Source: JBBPZA01 sp963728925 (GTDB lineage: Bacteria; Actinomycetota; Thermoleophilia; Solirubrobacterales; Solirubrobacteraceae). Taken from it: a stretch of 64,000 nucleotides of DNA. The stretch spans positions 1 to 64,000 of the forward strand of contig CAVSMB010000028.1 in NCBI GenBank assembly GCA_963728925.1, read 5' to 3'. The translations under genes were made by a program, and so were the position numbers. Within the stretch, counting starts at the first letter, position 1; every line of letters starts with the position of its first letter. Below, piece by piece: positions 51,317-59,957 of the stretch. The notes below the pieces were generated by a model. The model did no database searches. It was not told the origin of the DNA and saw only the letters and a list, made by a program, of their open reading frames with translations.

Positions 51317-52053
51317 GCCCAGGGCTCGCCGCGGCGCTGCTGGGCTGGATCGCCGCGATGTTCGCGGGAGCGCTGGCCGGGGCCCTGTGGCGCGAGCTCG
51401 CGAACCGCGGCGAGCTGATCGCCCGCGCGCTGCACGAGGTGCGCCGGCCGCTGACCGCGGCGCGCCTGGGCCTACACGGGCTGGGCGCCGGGGACCCGGA
51501 GGCCGAGGATCGCGCGCGCGCCGTCGACGACGAGCTGCGGCGCCTCGCCTTCGCCCTCGAGGACCTCCGGTGGGCGCGTGACGGGCGGCCGCGCGGAGAG
51601 GACCGCGAGCCGATCGAGCTGGGGGAGCTGCTGAGCGACGCAGCAGTCGCCTGGTCGCCGGTCGCCAAGGCGTTCGGCGCCGAGGTGGCCGTCGACGCGC
51701 CGCGCCGGCTCGCGATGATCCGCGGCGATCGCATGCGACTCACGCAGGCGTGCGGGAACCTACTGGCGAACGCGATCGAGCACGCCGGCGGGAGGATCGA
51801 GCTCCGCGGCCGGGCGATCGGGACCAACGTACGCATCGAGGTCGTCGACGAAGGCCCGGGCCTTCCGGCGCCGGTCGCCCAGCTCACCCGCACGGCCCGC
51901 GCCGGCCGCGGGACGCGCGGCCGCGGGCTCGCCATCGCCTCGGAGATCGCGGTCCGCCACGGCGGCCGGCTCGCCGCAGCCCCCGCGGCCCGCGGCGCCC
52001 GCATGGCCCTCGAGCTGCCGACGGTCGACAGCGAGCTGCACGGGCGCCGATGA
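51313..52053 (+). CDS. Compact membrane histidine kinase
   Basis: This 246-residue kinase starts at GTG overlapping the regulator stop. One N-terminal membrane helix (LAAALLGWIAAMFAGALAGA) is followed directly by the phospho-acceptor helix ARALHEVRRPLTAARLGLHG (H-E-x-R-x-P-L). The ATPase domain shows N-box GNLLANAIEHAG, G1 VVDEGPGLPAPV and G2 GRGTRGRGLAIASEIAVRHG. There is no extracellular sensor domain and no HAMP domain, so the signal must come through a partner or the membrane. Confidence 0.88.
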   Translation: MSPGLAAALLGWIAAMFAGALAGALWRELANRGELIARALHEVRRPLTAARLGLHGLGAGDPEAEDRARAVDDELRRLAFALEDLRWARDGRPRGEDREPIELGELLSDAAVAWSPVAKAFGAEVAVDAPRRLAMIRGDRMRLTQACGNLLANAIEHAGGRIELRGRAIGTNVRIEVVDEGPGLPAPVAQLTRTARAGRGTRGRGLAIASEIAVRHGGRLAAAPAARGARMALELPTVDSELHGRR

Positions 52054-52105
52054 AGCGGAGTCGCCTCCAGTCCCGGTCCGCGCGCGAGCCGCTCGTGCGG
52101 CTGGG

Positions 52106-52804
52106 ATGACCCGTCGCCGCCGCGCGCTCCTGCTCGTCGGCCTTGCGCTGCTCCTCGGCGGCCTCGCCGCCTCGGACGTCGCGCGTCGCGAGGCGGCGCT
52201 GGACCGCGCGGTCGGGCCCCTCGTGCCCGTGGTCGTCGCGCGTGCGGCGCTGCCGCGCGGCACGCCGCTGTCGCCCGCGCGACTTGCCGTGCGGCGGATT
52301 CCCGCCCGCTTCGTCCCCGCCGGCGCCGTGGCCGTCGCCGCCGAGCTGACCGGTCTGAGGACGGCGATCGCCATCCCGGCGGGCGGGCTGGTGGCCGGCA
52401 GCGCGGTCGACGACGGCGGGCAGGCCACGCCCGGCGCGCCGATCCGGCCCGGGCAGCGGGTCGCCGACGTGACCGCCGTCGCCTCGCCAGAGCTCGTCGA
52501 GCCCGGCTCCCACGTCGACGTCGTGGTGAGCCGCGAAGGGCAGGACGGCGCGCAGGGGCGGACGGTGCTCGCGCTGGAGGACGTCGAGGTGCTCGCCGCG
52601 CGGCCGGCGGCGGCGGCCACCGCGCAGGACACGGCCGCCGGTGGCGCGCCGCGCGTCGCCGCCTCGCTGCGGGTCAGCGTGCGCGAGGCCGTCTTCCTCG
52701 CCGCCGCGCAGAGCTTCGCGCGCGAGGTCCGGCTGCTGCCGCGCGCCGCCGGCGACCGGCGACGGGGCGTCCAGGGACTGGAGGTCTCCGAGGAGCTGCC
52801 GTGA
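52106..52804 (+). CDS. cpaB: SAF-domain Flp pilus assembly protein (CpaB/RcpC-like)
   Basis: This 232-residue protein has an N-terminal membrane helix (RALLLVGLALLLGGLAASD). A SAF domain at 45-105 follows (VVARAALPRGTPLSPARLAV, RRIPARFVPAG, AIPAGGLVAGSAV) and then an RcpC-type segment (PIRPGQRVADVTAVASPELV, VEPGSHVDVVVSREGQ). CpaB proteins are periplasmic or cell-wall components of Tad pilus secretion. Length is typical. It lies downstream of the two-component system and 2.9 kb before cpaF, with a sugar kinase and thiolase between. Confidence 0.8.
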   Translation: MTRRRRALLLVGLALLLGGLAASDVARREAALDRAVGPLVPVVVARAALPRGTPLSPARLAVRRIPARFVPAGAVAVAAELTGLRTAIAIPAGGLVAGSAVDDGGQATPGAPIRPGQRVADVTAVASPELVEPGSHVDVVVSREGQDGAQGRTVLALEDVEVLAARPAAAATAQDTAAGGAPRVAASLRVSVREAVFLAAAQSFAREVRLLPRAAGDRRRGVQGLEVSEELP

Positions 52805-52814
52805 CAATGACCCG

Positions 52815-53642
52815 GTGCGCGTCGCCGTCGTCGGCCACACCGAGTGGATGCACTTCGCCCGCGTTCCCGCGCTGCCGGCGCCGGGGGCGATCGTGCACGC
52901 CAGCGACGTGTGGGAGGACGCGGGGGGCGGCGGCGCCGTCGCAGCGGTCCAGCTCGCCCGGCTCGCCGGCGAGGCGCAGTTCTTCACCGCGCTCGGCGAC
53001 GACCGCTACGGGCACGCCACCCGGGAGCGGCTCGAGGGCCTCGGCGTCCGCGTCCACGCCGCATGGCGCCCCGTCGCCCAGCGGCGCGGCTTCACCCACC
53101 TCGACGACGCGGGCGAGCGGACGATCACCGTGCTCGGCGAGCGCCTCTCCCCGTCGGCCGACGACGACCTCCCGTGGGCGCAGCTCGCGGGCGCCGACGC
53201 CGTCTACTTCACGGCGGGCGACGCCGGAGCGCTGCGCGTCGCCCGCTCGGCGCGCGCGCTGGTCGCGACGGCGCGGGCGCAGCAGGCGCTGCTCACGTGC
53301 GACGGCCTGCTCCTCGACGCGCTGGTCTCGAGCTCTTCGGACGCCGGCGAGCGCCTGCCCGACGGCGCGCTGGACCGGCCGCCCGCCTACGACGTGCGGA
53401 CCGAGGGCGGCCGCGGAGGCCGCTGGACGGCGGCGGACGGTCGCGCTGGTCGCTGGGCGCCGGCGCCGCTGCCCGGGCCTGTGGCCGACGCCTACGGCTG
53501 TGGCGACTCCTTCGCCGCCGGGCTCACCTTCGCCCTCGGGCGCGACCGGAGGATCGACGAGGCCCTCGAGCTCGCGGCCCGCTGCGGCGCCGCGTGCCTC
53601 ACCGGGGCGGGGCCCTACGAGGCGCTGCTGACGCAGGCGTGA
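52815..53642 (+). CDS. PfkB-family carbohydrate kinase
   Basis: This 275-residue intact ribokinase-superfamily enzyme from GTG 52815 begins RVAVVGHTEWMHFARVPALP. It contains EDAGGGGAVAAVQLARLAGE (the GG substrate-binding region) and the C-terminal signature ADAYGCGDSFAAGLTFALGR with catalytic Asp. In place of the common DTTGAGD the loop reads DAYGCGD, so the anion hole is slightly changed. It would phosphorylate a sugar or nucleoside. It differs from the broken PfkB gene at 10 kb and is not a duplicate of it. It sits 10 bases after cpaB without an evident functional link. Confidence 0.82.
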   Translation: MRVAVVGHTEWMHFARVPALPAPGAIVHASDVWEDAGGGGAVAAVQLARLAGEAQFFTALGDDRYGHATRERLEGLGVRVHAAWRPVAQRRGFTHLDDAGERTITVLGERLSPSADDDLPWAQLAGADAVYFTAGDAGALRVARSARALVATARAQQALLTCDGLLLDALVSSSSDAGERLPDGALDRPPAYDVRTEGGRGGRWTAADGRAGRWAPAPLPGPVADAYGCGDSFAAGLTFALGRDRRIDEALELAARCGAACLTGAGPYEALLTQA

Positions 53643-53679
53643 GGCACAGGTCGGTGGAGGACGCGCACGGGGGATGGTC

Positions 53680-53685
53680 TAGAAT
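53680..53685 (+). promoter_or_regulatory. -10 box upstream of the thiolase
   Basis: TAGAAT is a near-consensus -10 element in an otherwise GC-rich gap, 92 bases before the thiolase ATG. No clear -35 is seen. The resulting 5' leader would contain the duplicated 22-base segment described next. Confidence 0.45.
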
Positions 53686-53697
53686 GGACACAGAGGC

Positions 53698-53751
53698 CCC
53701 GTGGAGTGCGACCGCCGGGGGTAAACCTGCCCGTGGAGTGCGACCGCCGGG
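53698..53751 (+). repeat. 22-base direct repeat in the thiolase leader
   Basis: The string CCCGTGGAGTGCGACCGCCG-GG occurs at 53698-53719 and 53730-53751 (period 32), separated by GGTAAACCTG. Both copies sit between the -10 box and the ribosome site of the thiolase gene. They may be a regulatory direct repeat or a duplicated leader structure. Confidence 0.65.
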
Positions 53752-53776
53752 CGTCATCACCGAAAGGAATCACACC

Positions 53777-54937
53777 ATGCCCGAAGCCGTCATCGTCGAC
53801 GCGGTTCGGACGCCGGTAGGGCGCGCCTTCAAGGGCTCGCTCGCCTCGCTGCGTCCCGACGAGACCCTGGCCTACGTCATCGACCAGGTCCTCGAGCGCA
53901 ATCCCGGCGTCGATCCGTCAACGGTCGAGGAGGTCATCGCGGGCTGCGGCCTGCCCCAGGGCCTGCAGGCCAACAACATCGGCCGCATCGCGGTGCTCCT
54001 GAGCGACAAGCTCGGCCAGGAGACCAACGGCTCGACCGTCTCGCGCTACTGCGCGTCGGGTCTCGACGCGATCCGCATCGCGGCCAACAGCGTCGCTGCC
54101 GGCCAGGGCGAGGTCTACGTCGCCTCCGGCGTCGAGTTCGTCTCGCGCTACAACGGCTCGCAGGAGGCCGCCCACCCCGAGGACCAGAACGAGCATCTCC
54201 ACGGGGACGACGGCCGTCCCGACGCCTACATCGCGATGGGCGTGACCGCGGAGAACGTCGCGGAGCGCTACGGCGTCACCCGCGAGCAGCAGGACGAGTA
54301 CGCCCAGCGCTCGCAGGAGCGCTCGGTCGCGGCCCAGCAGAACGGTGTGTTCGACCGCGAGATCGTGCCCGTGCAGGTCAACGGCGGCATGGTCGACAAG
54401 GACGACGGCCCGCGGCCCTCGTCCTCGCTGGAGAAGCTCGCTTCGCTCGAGCCGGCCTTCCGGCCGGGGGGGACGGTGACCGCGGGCAACTCGTGTCCGC
54501 TCAACGACGGCGCCGCCGCGGCGATCGTCATGAGCGCCGACAAGGCGCAGGAGCTCGGGCTGAAGCCGCGCGCCAGGATCATCACCGCCGCCACCTACGG
54601 CAACGAGCCCGAGTACATGGGCGTCGCGCCGATCGGGGCGATCAAGAAGGCCCTCGGCCGCGCGGGCATGAGCATCGGGGACATCGACGTCTATGAGCTC
54701 AACGAGGCGTTCGCGGCCCAGGTGATCGCCATCGCCGAGGAGGTGGGCTTCGACTACGACAAGCTCAACCCCCACGGCGGCGCGATCGCCCTCGGCCACC
54801 CGTTCGGGATGACCGGCGTGCGCATCATGACCACGTTGCTCAACGACCTCGACACCCTCGATGGCACCATCGGCCTGGAGACCATGTGCGTCGCCCAGGG
54901 CCAGGGCGAGGCGATGATCGTCGAGCGCCTGAACTAG
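53777..54937 (+). CDS. Acetyl-CoA C-acyltransferase (thiolase)
   Basis: This 386-residue thiolase has the nucleophile Cys in STVSRYCASGLDAIRIAANS near 88-107, the NEAFAAQ block near 305, the catalytic His in GGAIALGHPFGMTGVRIMTT near 338-357, and the second Cys in LETMCVAQGQGEAM near 370. The usual GHPLGxSG is GHPFGMTG, as in fadA-type enzymes. It either cleaves 3-ketoacyl-CoA in fatty-acid oxidation or joins two acetyl-CoA. GAAAGGAAT precedes the ATG. Stands alone with its own promoter and a strong terminator, so direction of the reaction is not revealed by context. Confidence 0.92.
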   Translation: MPEAVIVDAVRTPVGRAFKGSLASLRPDETLAYVIDQVLERNPGVDPSTVEEVIAGCGLPQGLQANNIGRIAVLLSDKLGQETNGSTVSRYCASGLDAIRIAANSVAAGQGEVYVASGVEFVSRYNGSQEAAHPEDQNEHLHGDDGRPDAYIAMGVTAENVAERYGVTREQQDEYAQRSQERSVAAQQNGVFDREIVPVQVNGGMVDKDDGPRPSSSLEKLASLEPAFRPGGTVTAGNSCPLNDGAAAAIVMSADKAQELGLKPRARIITAATYGNEPEYMGVAPIGAIKKALGRAGMSIGDIDVYELNEAFAAQVIAIAEEVGFDYDKLNPHGGAIALGHPFGMTGVRIMTTLLNDLDTLDGTIGLETMCVAQGQGEAMIVERLN

Positions 54938-54958
54938 ACCCAGCCTCCAACGCAGGAA

Positions 54959-54987
54959 GGGGCGCGCGGCTCGACGCCGCGCGCCCC
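54959..54987 (+). terminator. Strong GC hairpin terminator after the thiolase
   Basis: GGGGCGCGCGGC and GCCGCGCGCCCC form a perfect 12-bp stem with loop TCGAC, 22 bases after the thiolase stop and before the convergent tautomerase. There is no T-run, as expected in such a GC-rich genome. Confidence 0.75.
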
Positions 54988-55055
54988 GCGCCGGACCCGA
55001 TCGCCGGGCCCCACCGTGGCCCGCAGCCCGGCGACGACCCGGCCCCGACGCCGGC

Positions 55056-55547
55056 TCAGGCGACCGCCGGTTCCCCCCGGCGCTCGGCCAGGCGGCGCTC
55101 GGCGAAGCTGCGTCCCTTCTCGGCGTCTCCCATCACGAGGCCCGCGATGTCGGCGAGCCGGACGATCTGCCCCGCGCCGCCCCAGGTCCCGTCCGGGATC
55201 TCCGCGGGGAACACCCACACCCGCATGGGATCGCGCTCGCGCGTCCCCTCCTCGGCGTCGAGGACGGCGGCGGTCACAGCCTCGACCATCGCCTGGCGAC
55301 GCTCGTCGTCCCACTGCCCCTCGGGGACCGACGCGACGATGCGGTAGCGCGGCTCGGCGGCGGGCGCGCCCGCGACGAAGACCTTCGCCGGGCGGTGCAG
55401 GAAGACCCAGGCGAGCGACCGCGCCACCTCGTTGGTCGGATCGGCGCCCTCGTGCTCGAGGAGCAGATCGGTGAGCCGCGAGAGCAGGCGCTCCTCGGCC
55501 TCCGGCGAGAGCGCGCCCTCGGGGATGTAGGCGTCGAGCATCGGCAT
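55056..55547 (-). CDS. Tautomerase-superfamily protein
   Basis: This 163-residue protein begins Met-Pro-Met-Leu-Asp-Ala-Tyr-Ile-Pro-Glu-Gly, so Pro would be N-terminal after Met removal, as the catalytic base of the 4-oxalocrotonate tautomerase/MIF superfamily requires. It contains PEAEERLLSRLTDLLLEHEG and, in the second half, ERRQAMVEAVTAAVLDAEEG, so two beta-alpha-beta units are likely fused. AAGGAGG lies eight bases before the ATG, and a good -35/-10 pair lies upstream. Substrate is unknown. Confidence 0.78.
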   Translation of the reverse strand: MPMLDAYIPEGALSPEAEERLLSRLTDLLLEHEGADPTNEVARSLAWVFLHRPAKVFVAGAPAAEPRYRIVASVPEGQWDDERRQAMVEAVTAAVLDAEEGTRERDPMRVWVFPAEIPDGTWGGAGQIVRLADIAGLVMGDAEKGRSFAERRLAERRGEPAVA

Positions 55548-55609
55548 GGATCCGGCCTCCTTCGGCCGCCGGGGCGGCCCGTGGTCGGGTGGATTGCGTT
55601 CTGCAACCG

Positions 55610-55639
55610 ACGGTACCTGGACTGCGTTGCGATTGTCAA
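55610..55639 (-). promoter_or_regulatory. Promoter of the tautomerase gene
   Basis: On the minus strand TTGACA (55639-55634) is followed after 18 bases by TACCGT (55615-55610), a good sigma-70-type pair about 55 bases upstream of the ribosome site. The local sequence is less GC-rich than the surroundings. Confidence 0.55.
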
Positions 55640-55716
55640 CTCACTCGCACTGACACCGAGCATCCGCAGTCGCCCGGAGGGGGGCGAATCCACGAGCCCC
55701 AGGCCCTAGGACTCTC

Positions 55717-56901
55717 GTGGAGGCGGCACGCGCCGACGACCTGGAGACGATCGCGGAGCGGTTGCGCGCCCGGCTCGTGGCCGAGGCACGCGACGAGCGC
55801 GATGGCGAGGTCGAGTCGCGCATCCGCGCGCTCGTCGACCGGGAGGCAGCGCTGCTGGGGGAAGAGGATCGCGCGCAGCTCGCGCGCCTGGTGGCCGAGC
55901 GGTCGTTCGGGCTCGGGCCCCTGGAGCCGCTGCTCGGCGATCCGGCCGTCGACGAGGTGATGGTCAACGGGCCGGGGACGGTATGGGTTGAGCGGGCGGG
56001 GCGCCTGGAGGCGACCGCGGTGAGCTTCGAGGACGGCGCGCAGCTGCGCCACGCGATAGAGCGGATCCTCGCGCCGCTCGGTCGCCGCGTCGACGAGGCC
56101 GAGCCGCTCGTGGACGCTCGCCTGCCCGACGGCTCGCGCGTCAACGTCATCATCCCGCCGCTCGCCCTCGACGGCCCGGTGCTCACGATCCGCCGCTTCC
56201 GGCGGCGCGGGTTCTCGCCTGAAGAGCTCGTGGCCAGAGGGACGCTGACCGCGCCGCTCGCGGACTTCCTGCGTCGCGGCGTGCTCGCGCGCGCGAACCT
56301 GCTGGTCAGCGGGGGAACGGGATCGGGCAAGACGACGACGCTCAACGCGCTCTCGCGCTTCATCCCCGACGGTGAGCGGATCGTGACCATCGAGGACGCG
56401 GCCGAGCTGCGCCTGCAGCAGCGCCACGTGGTGCGGCTCGAGGCGCGGCCGGCGAACGTCGAGGGTCGCGGGGAGGTGACGATCCGGCGGCTCGTGCGCA
56501 ACGCCCTGCGCATGCGCCCCGATCGGATCGTCGTCGGCGAGGTGCGCGGCGCCGAGGCCCTGGACATGCTCGCGGCGATGAGCAGCGGCCACGACGGTGG
56601 TCTGTCGACGGTCCACGCCGGGTCGGCCGAGGAGGCGCTGCGGCGGCTCGAGACGCTCGCGTTGATGGCCGACGTGGCCTTGCCGCTCGCCGCCGTCCGC
56701 GAGCAGGTCGCCGGGGCGATCGACCTCGTCGTCCATCAGCGCCGCGAGCGCGAGGGGGAGCGGCGGGTCATCGCCGTGGCCGAGGTGGTCCGGGTGGCCG
56801 GCGGCGTCGGCGCCCGCGAGATCTACGCCTTGCGCGACGGGCGCCCACGCTGGCGGGCGGCGCTGGGCGCCGAGCTGACCGCTCGGCTGGCGGCGGCGTG
56901 A
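55717..56901 (+). CDS. cpaF: Tad/Flp pilus secretion ATPase (CpaF/TadA)
   Basis: This 394-residue secretion ATPase has an N-terminal domain with LGPLEPLLGDPAVDEVMVNG near 66, Walker A SGGTGSGKTTTLNALSRFIP near 202, Asp box EDAAELRLQQRHVVRLEARP, and Walker B PDRIVVGEVRGAEALDMLAA with His box GHDGGLSTVHAGSAEEALRR. It powers Flp pilus assembly or a related type IV-like secretion channel from the cytoplasmic face. GTG start; tadB and tadC follow directly. The gene is divergent from the tautomerase. Confidence 0.92.
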   Translation: MEAARADDLETIAERLRARLVAEARDERDGEVESRIRALVDREAALLGEEDRAQLARLVAERSFGLGPLEPLLGDPAVDEVMVNGPGTVWVERAGRLEATAVSFEDGAQLRHAIERILAPLGRRVDEAEPLVDARLPDGSRVNVIIPPLALDGPVLTIRRFRRRGFSPEELVARGTLTAPLADFLRRGVLARANLLVSGGTGSGKTTTLNALSRFIPDGERIVTIEDAAELRLQQRHVVRLEARPANVEGRGEVTIRRLVRNALRMRPDRIVVGEVRGAEALDMLAAMSSGHDGGLSTVHAGSAEEALRRLETLALMADVALPLAAVREQVAGAIDLVVHQRREREGERRVIAVAEVVRVAGGVGAREIYALRDGRPRWRAALGAELTARLAAA

Positions 56902-56944
56902 CGCCCGCGGCGCCCACGGCCGGCCGCCCGGCCCCTTCGCCCTC

Positions 56945-57793
56945 ATGACGCGCTCGGCGCTGCTCGCCGCGCTCGCCGCCGGATGCGGTGTGCTCGCGTT
57001 GTGGGAGACGCTGGCGGCGGTCGAGGCCGCCCGAACGCCCGAGCTGGTGGGTCGGGTGCTCGCGCCGCTGCGGCGGGCACGGTCGGAGGGGGCAGAGGCG
57101 ACGGTCGCCGAGCGGCGGCGGCTCGCGGCCGTCGCCGCCGGGACGCTGCTCGCGGCAGGCTGGCTCCTGGCCGGGCCGGCGGGCGGTGCGGTGCTTGCGC
57201 TGGCGGGGCCGTGGGGGGTCGTCGCGCTGTTGCGGATGCGGCGCCGGCGCTACCTCACAGAGCTCGAGCACCAGGCGCCGCTGGTGGCGCGCTCGCTCGC
57301 CGACGCCCTGGCCGGTGGGCACTCGATCCGCGGCGCGGTGGCTGAGGCGGCGCGGGGAGTGCACGGCGCTGCGGGCGCCGAGCTGCGGCGGGCTCGCGAC
57401 GCGCTGGACCTCGGCGAGCCGACGGACGCGGTGCTCGAGCGCCTCCGCTCCAGGGCCACCGCCCGCCCCTACGACACCATGGTCGCCGCGATGCTCCTGC
57501 AGCGCGACGCGGGCGGCGACCTGTCCCGCCTGCTGCGCGGCCTGGCGGCGACGCTCGACGAGGCGATGCGCCTCGAGGGCGAGGCCCGCGCGGCGACTGC
57601 CCAGGCGCGCTTCACCGGCCTGCTCGTCACCGCGCTGCCCGTCGGCGCCGCGGCGCTGACCGAGCTGGCCAGCCCGGGCTACCTGAGCGGCCTGCTCGAG
57701 GCGCCCCTGACGGCGTGGCTGCTCGGCTGCGCGGTCGCCTTCCAGCTCCTCGCGCTGCTGTCGATCCACCGCCTGTCGCGGGTGAGGGGATGA
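56945..57793 (+). CDS. tadB: Tad pilus inner-membrane platform protein TadB
   Basis: This 282-residue protein has two N-terminal helices, then a type II secretion F-type cytoplasmic domain (LEHQAPLVARSLADALAGGH near 105, and YDTMVAAMLLQRDAGGDLSR near 180), and two C-terminal helices (GLLVTALPVGAAALTELASP and TAWLLGCAVAFQLLALLSIH). GspF/TadB layout. With TadC it forms the membrane platform turned by the CpaF ATPase. 43 bases separate it from cpaF. Confidence 0.85.
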   Translation: MTRSALLAALAAGCGVLALWETLAAVEAARTPELVGRVLAPLRRARSEGAEATVAERRRLAAVAAGTLLAAGWLLAGPAGGAVLALAGPWGVVALLRMRRRRYLTELEHQAPLVARSLADALAGGHSIRGAVAEAARGVHGAAGAELRRARDALDLGEPTDAVLERLRSRATARPYDTMVAAMLLQRDAGGDLSRLLRGLAATLDEAMRLEGEARAATAQARFTGLLVTALPVGAAALTELASPGYLSGLLEAPLTAWLLGCAVAFQLLALLSIHRLSRVRG

Positions 57794-57806
57794 GGCAGGC
57801 GCCGCG

Positions 57807-58631
57807 ATGACACCCGCTCTCCTCCTCGCGGCGGCGGCCGGCGTGCTCGCCGCGACCGCGATCGTCGAGCTTGCGGCGGCGGGCCGGCCGCGGCGGGTGG
57901 CACTGTCTGTCGCGCTCGTCTCCGTCCTGGCCCGGATGGGACGGCGCCTCGGCGCACCGCGGGCCCCCCGCGACCTCGCGACGCGGGTCGCTGCCGCGGG
58001 CGCGCCGCTCGGCCTCGACGTCGCGGACGTCATGGCCGTCAAGGGCGCGAGCGCGCTGGTCGCGCTTCTCGCGGGATCGCCGGTGGCGACCGCCCTACCC
58101 GGTCGCCTGCCGGTCGTCGGGCTCGCGGCGCTCCCGCTGCTCGGCTTCTTCGCCCCGGACCTGCTCCTCTCGCGGCGCATCCGGATCCGCGCGCGACGTA
58201 TGGAGGCTGAGCTGCCCGACCTGCTCGACCTGCTGCGCATCGCCGTGGAGGCCGGGCTGCCCCTCGGTCGGGCGCTGGGCGACGTCGGCGCGCGCCACGG
58301 CGGCCTGCTCGCCGCCGAGTGGTCGCGCGCCGCCGCCGAGATCGCACTCGGCGTGCCCCGCGGCGGCGCGCTCGACGACGTCGCAGCCCGCTGCCCGCTG
58401 CCCGGCATCGCGGCGCTTGTCGCCGCGGTGGACCGCGCCCAGCGCCACGGCGCGCCGCTCGCCGAGACGCTCGCCGCTCAGGCCCTCCAGGCGCGCGCCG
58501 CCCGCGCGCGCCGGATCCGCGAGCGAGCGGCCCGCGCCGCGCCGAAGATCCAGCTGGTGATCGCCCTGCTGCTCGTCCCGAGCGTCCTGCTGCTCGTCGC
58601 CGCCGCGCTGCTCGCGTCGCTGGCCGGGTGA
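57807..58631 (+). CDS. tadC: Tad pilus inner-membrane platform protein TadC
   Basis: This 274-residue protein has the same T2SSF architecture: N-terminal helices (LLLAAAAGVLAATAIVELAA and membrane segments to about 120), central ELPDLLDLLRIAVEAGLPLG near 133 and DRAQRHGAPLAETLAAQALQ near 212, and a terminal helix (IQLVIALLLVPSVLLLVAAA). It begins 14 bases after tadB. No prepilin, prepilin peptidase or TadE-type pseudopilin gene follows in the window, so the remaining parts must lie elsewhere or be absent. Confidence 0.83.
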   Translation: MTPALLLAAAAGVLAATAIVELAAAGRPRRVALSVALVSVLARMGRRLGAPRAPRDLATRVAAAGAPLGLDVADVMAVKGASALVALLAGSPVATALPGRLPVVGLAALPLLGFFAPDLLLSRRIRIRARRMEAELPDLLDLLRIAVEAGLPLGRALGDVGARHGGLLAAEWSRAAAEIALGVPRGGALDDVAARCPLPGIAALVAAVDRAQRHGAPLAETLAAQALQARAARARRIRERAARAAPKIQLVIALLLVPSVLLLVAAALLASLAG

Positions 58632-58689
58632 GGGCGTCGACCGACGCGGGACACGCCGCCACCGCACGCCCTCCCGCGGAAGCAACCGT

Positions 58690-59907
58690 CTAGCGCCGTC
58701 GCGGCCCCAGCTCGTTCGCGCGGGCCGGCAGCCACGCGCTTGGTGGCCCCGAGCGCTCGGCCGCCCGCGCGGATGCGGGCGGTCCGGGCGGCGCGGTCGC
58801 GCTTGCTGACGTCGTGCTCGCCGCCGCGCGCTTCTTGTCCCACCGCGGGGTGGTCGGCCGGTAGCGGAGCAGCGCGCGCCAGGTTCGCGAGTCGATCACG
58901 GCGGTTCTCGGCAGGCCCTTGAGGCGCTGGAAGCGGCGCACCGCGCCCTGGGTGCGCCTGCCGTAGCCGCCGTCGACGGCGAGCGAGCGCCCCGAGGCGA
59001 CGAGGTGCTCCTGGGCCCAGACGACGAGGTCGCCTTTCATGCCCCGGCGCAGCGCGGCGAGGCCGCGGACCGCGCGTGCGGGCCCGCTGCGCACGCGGTT
59101 GCCCACCGCGCCCCACTCGGGGGTGGAGGCGTCCTGCCAGACCCACCAGCTCACCCCGCGCGCACGGTAGGTGCGGGCGAGCGTGCGGAAGCGGCGGATC
59201 TCGGCGAGTGGCGGGTCCTGGTAGACCTGCCCGAGGGGCGCGATCGGTCGCTCGAAGGGGCGGTTCCAGCGGAAGGTCCGCGAGAACACCGCGGAGGTCG
59301 TCGTGCCGATCGCCCGCCAGTACATCTGCGGGACGTTGAACTGCGCTCCGCCCGGGCCCAGGAAGACAGAGTAGGGGAAGGCGGGGTGGAGGTCGACGTA
59401 GGGGAAGCCGGTCAGCCCCACCGGGAAGCGCCGGCCGATCCGGCGGCGCAGCGCGCGCAGGTAGCTGACCGCCGGGCCGTAGCGACCCTCGTACTCGCTC
59501 TCCGCGTCGATGACGAGGCAGTCGGCGCCCGTCCGCACCGCCCGCGCTCCCAGGCGCGCCTCGCCGACCGCGTTCTCGCCGTAGACGTACTGCCAGGCGC
59601 ACACCCGCAGGCCGCGGCGCCGGAGCGCGCGGACCGTCGTGCTGGAGAACTGGCGCCAGAAGTTCGTCCCGCCGTCCGAGCTCTTGAGGAACACGGTCCG
59701 CACGGCGTGGCGCCGTGCCTTCTCGGCGATCTTCGCGAGGTTGCCGCCCGAGCTCTTCTCGAGCTGCCAGATCCACATGCCCCGCCCGCTGAACCCACGC
59801 GCGTCGCCGCGGGCGGCGCCGGCGCTCGCGGGCGCGAGCGCGGCACAGGCGGCGAAGGCGAGCAGGACGGCGAGGGCGCGGCGCAGGGCCCCGAGGCTAG
59901 AGGTCAC
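58690..59907 (-). CDS. Secreted glycosidase-like protein with peptidoglycan-binding domain
   Basis: This 405-residue protein has a signal peptide (LAVLLAFAACAALAPASAGA). Residues 40-290 form a TIM-barrel-like domain (GRGMWIWQLEKSSGGNLAKI, then RTVFLKSSDGGTNFW and ADCLVIDAESEYEGRYGPAV, with an acidic DAESE centre). Residues 300-360 are a PGB_1 peptidoglycan-binding domain (RRGMKGDLVVWAQEHLVASG, VDGGYGRRTQGAVRRFQRLK). It is probably a cell-wall-associated hydrolase or spore/cell-surface protein. GTG 59907 is chosen for the signal sequence; no good ribosome site. Confidence 0.75.
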   Translation of the reverse strand: MTSSLGALRRALAVLLAFAACAALAPASAGAARGDARGFSGRGMWIWQLEKSSGGNLAKIAEKARRHAVRTVFLKSSDGGTNFWRQFSSTTVRALRRRGLRVCAWQYVYGENAVGEARLGARAVRTGADCLVIDAESEYEGRYGPAVSYLRALRRRIGRRFPVGLTGFPYVDLHPAFPYSVFLGPGGAQFNVPQMYWRAIGTTTSAVFSRTFRWNRPFERPIAPLGQVYQDPPLAEIRRFRTLARTYRARGVSWWVWQDASTPEWGAVGNRVRSGPARAVRGLAALRRGMKGDLVVWAQEHLVASGRSLAVDGGYGRRTQGAVRRFQRLKGLPRTAVIDSRTWRALLRYRPTTPRWDKKRAAASTTSASATAPPGPPASARAAERSGPPSAWLPARANELGPRRR

Positions 59908-59957
59908 GGCGCGAAGATGTTGCACGCTCGCGCCCGGACAGCGGCGGCGGAGCGGCC

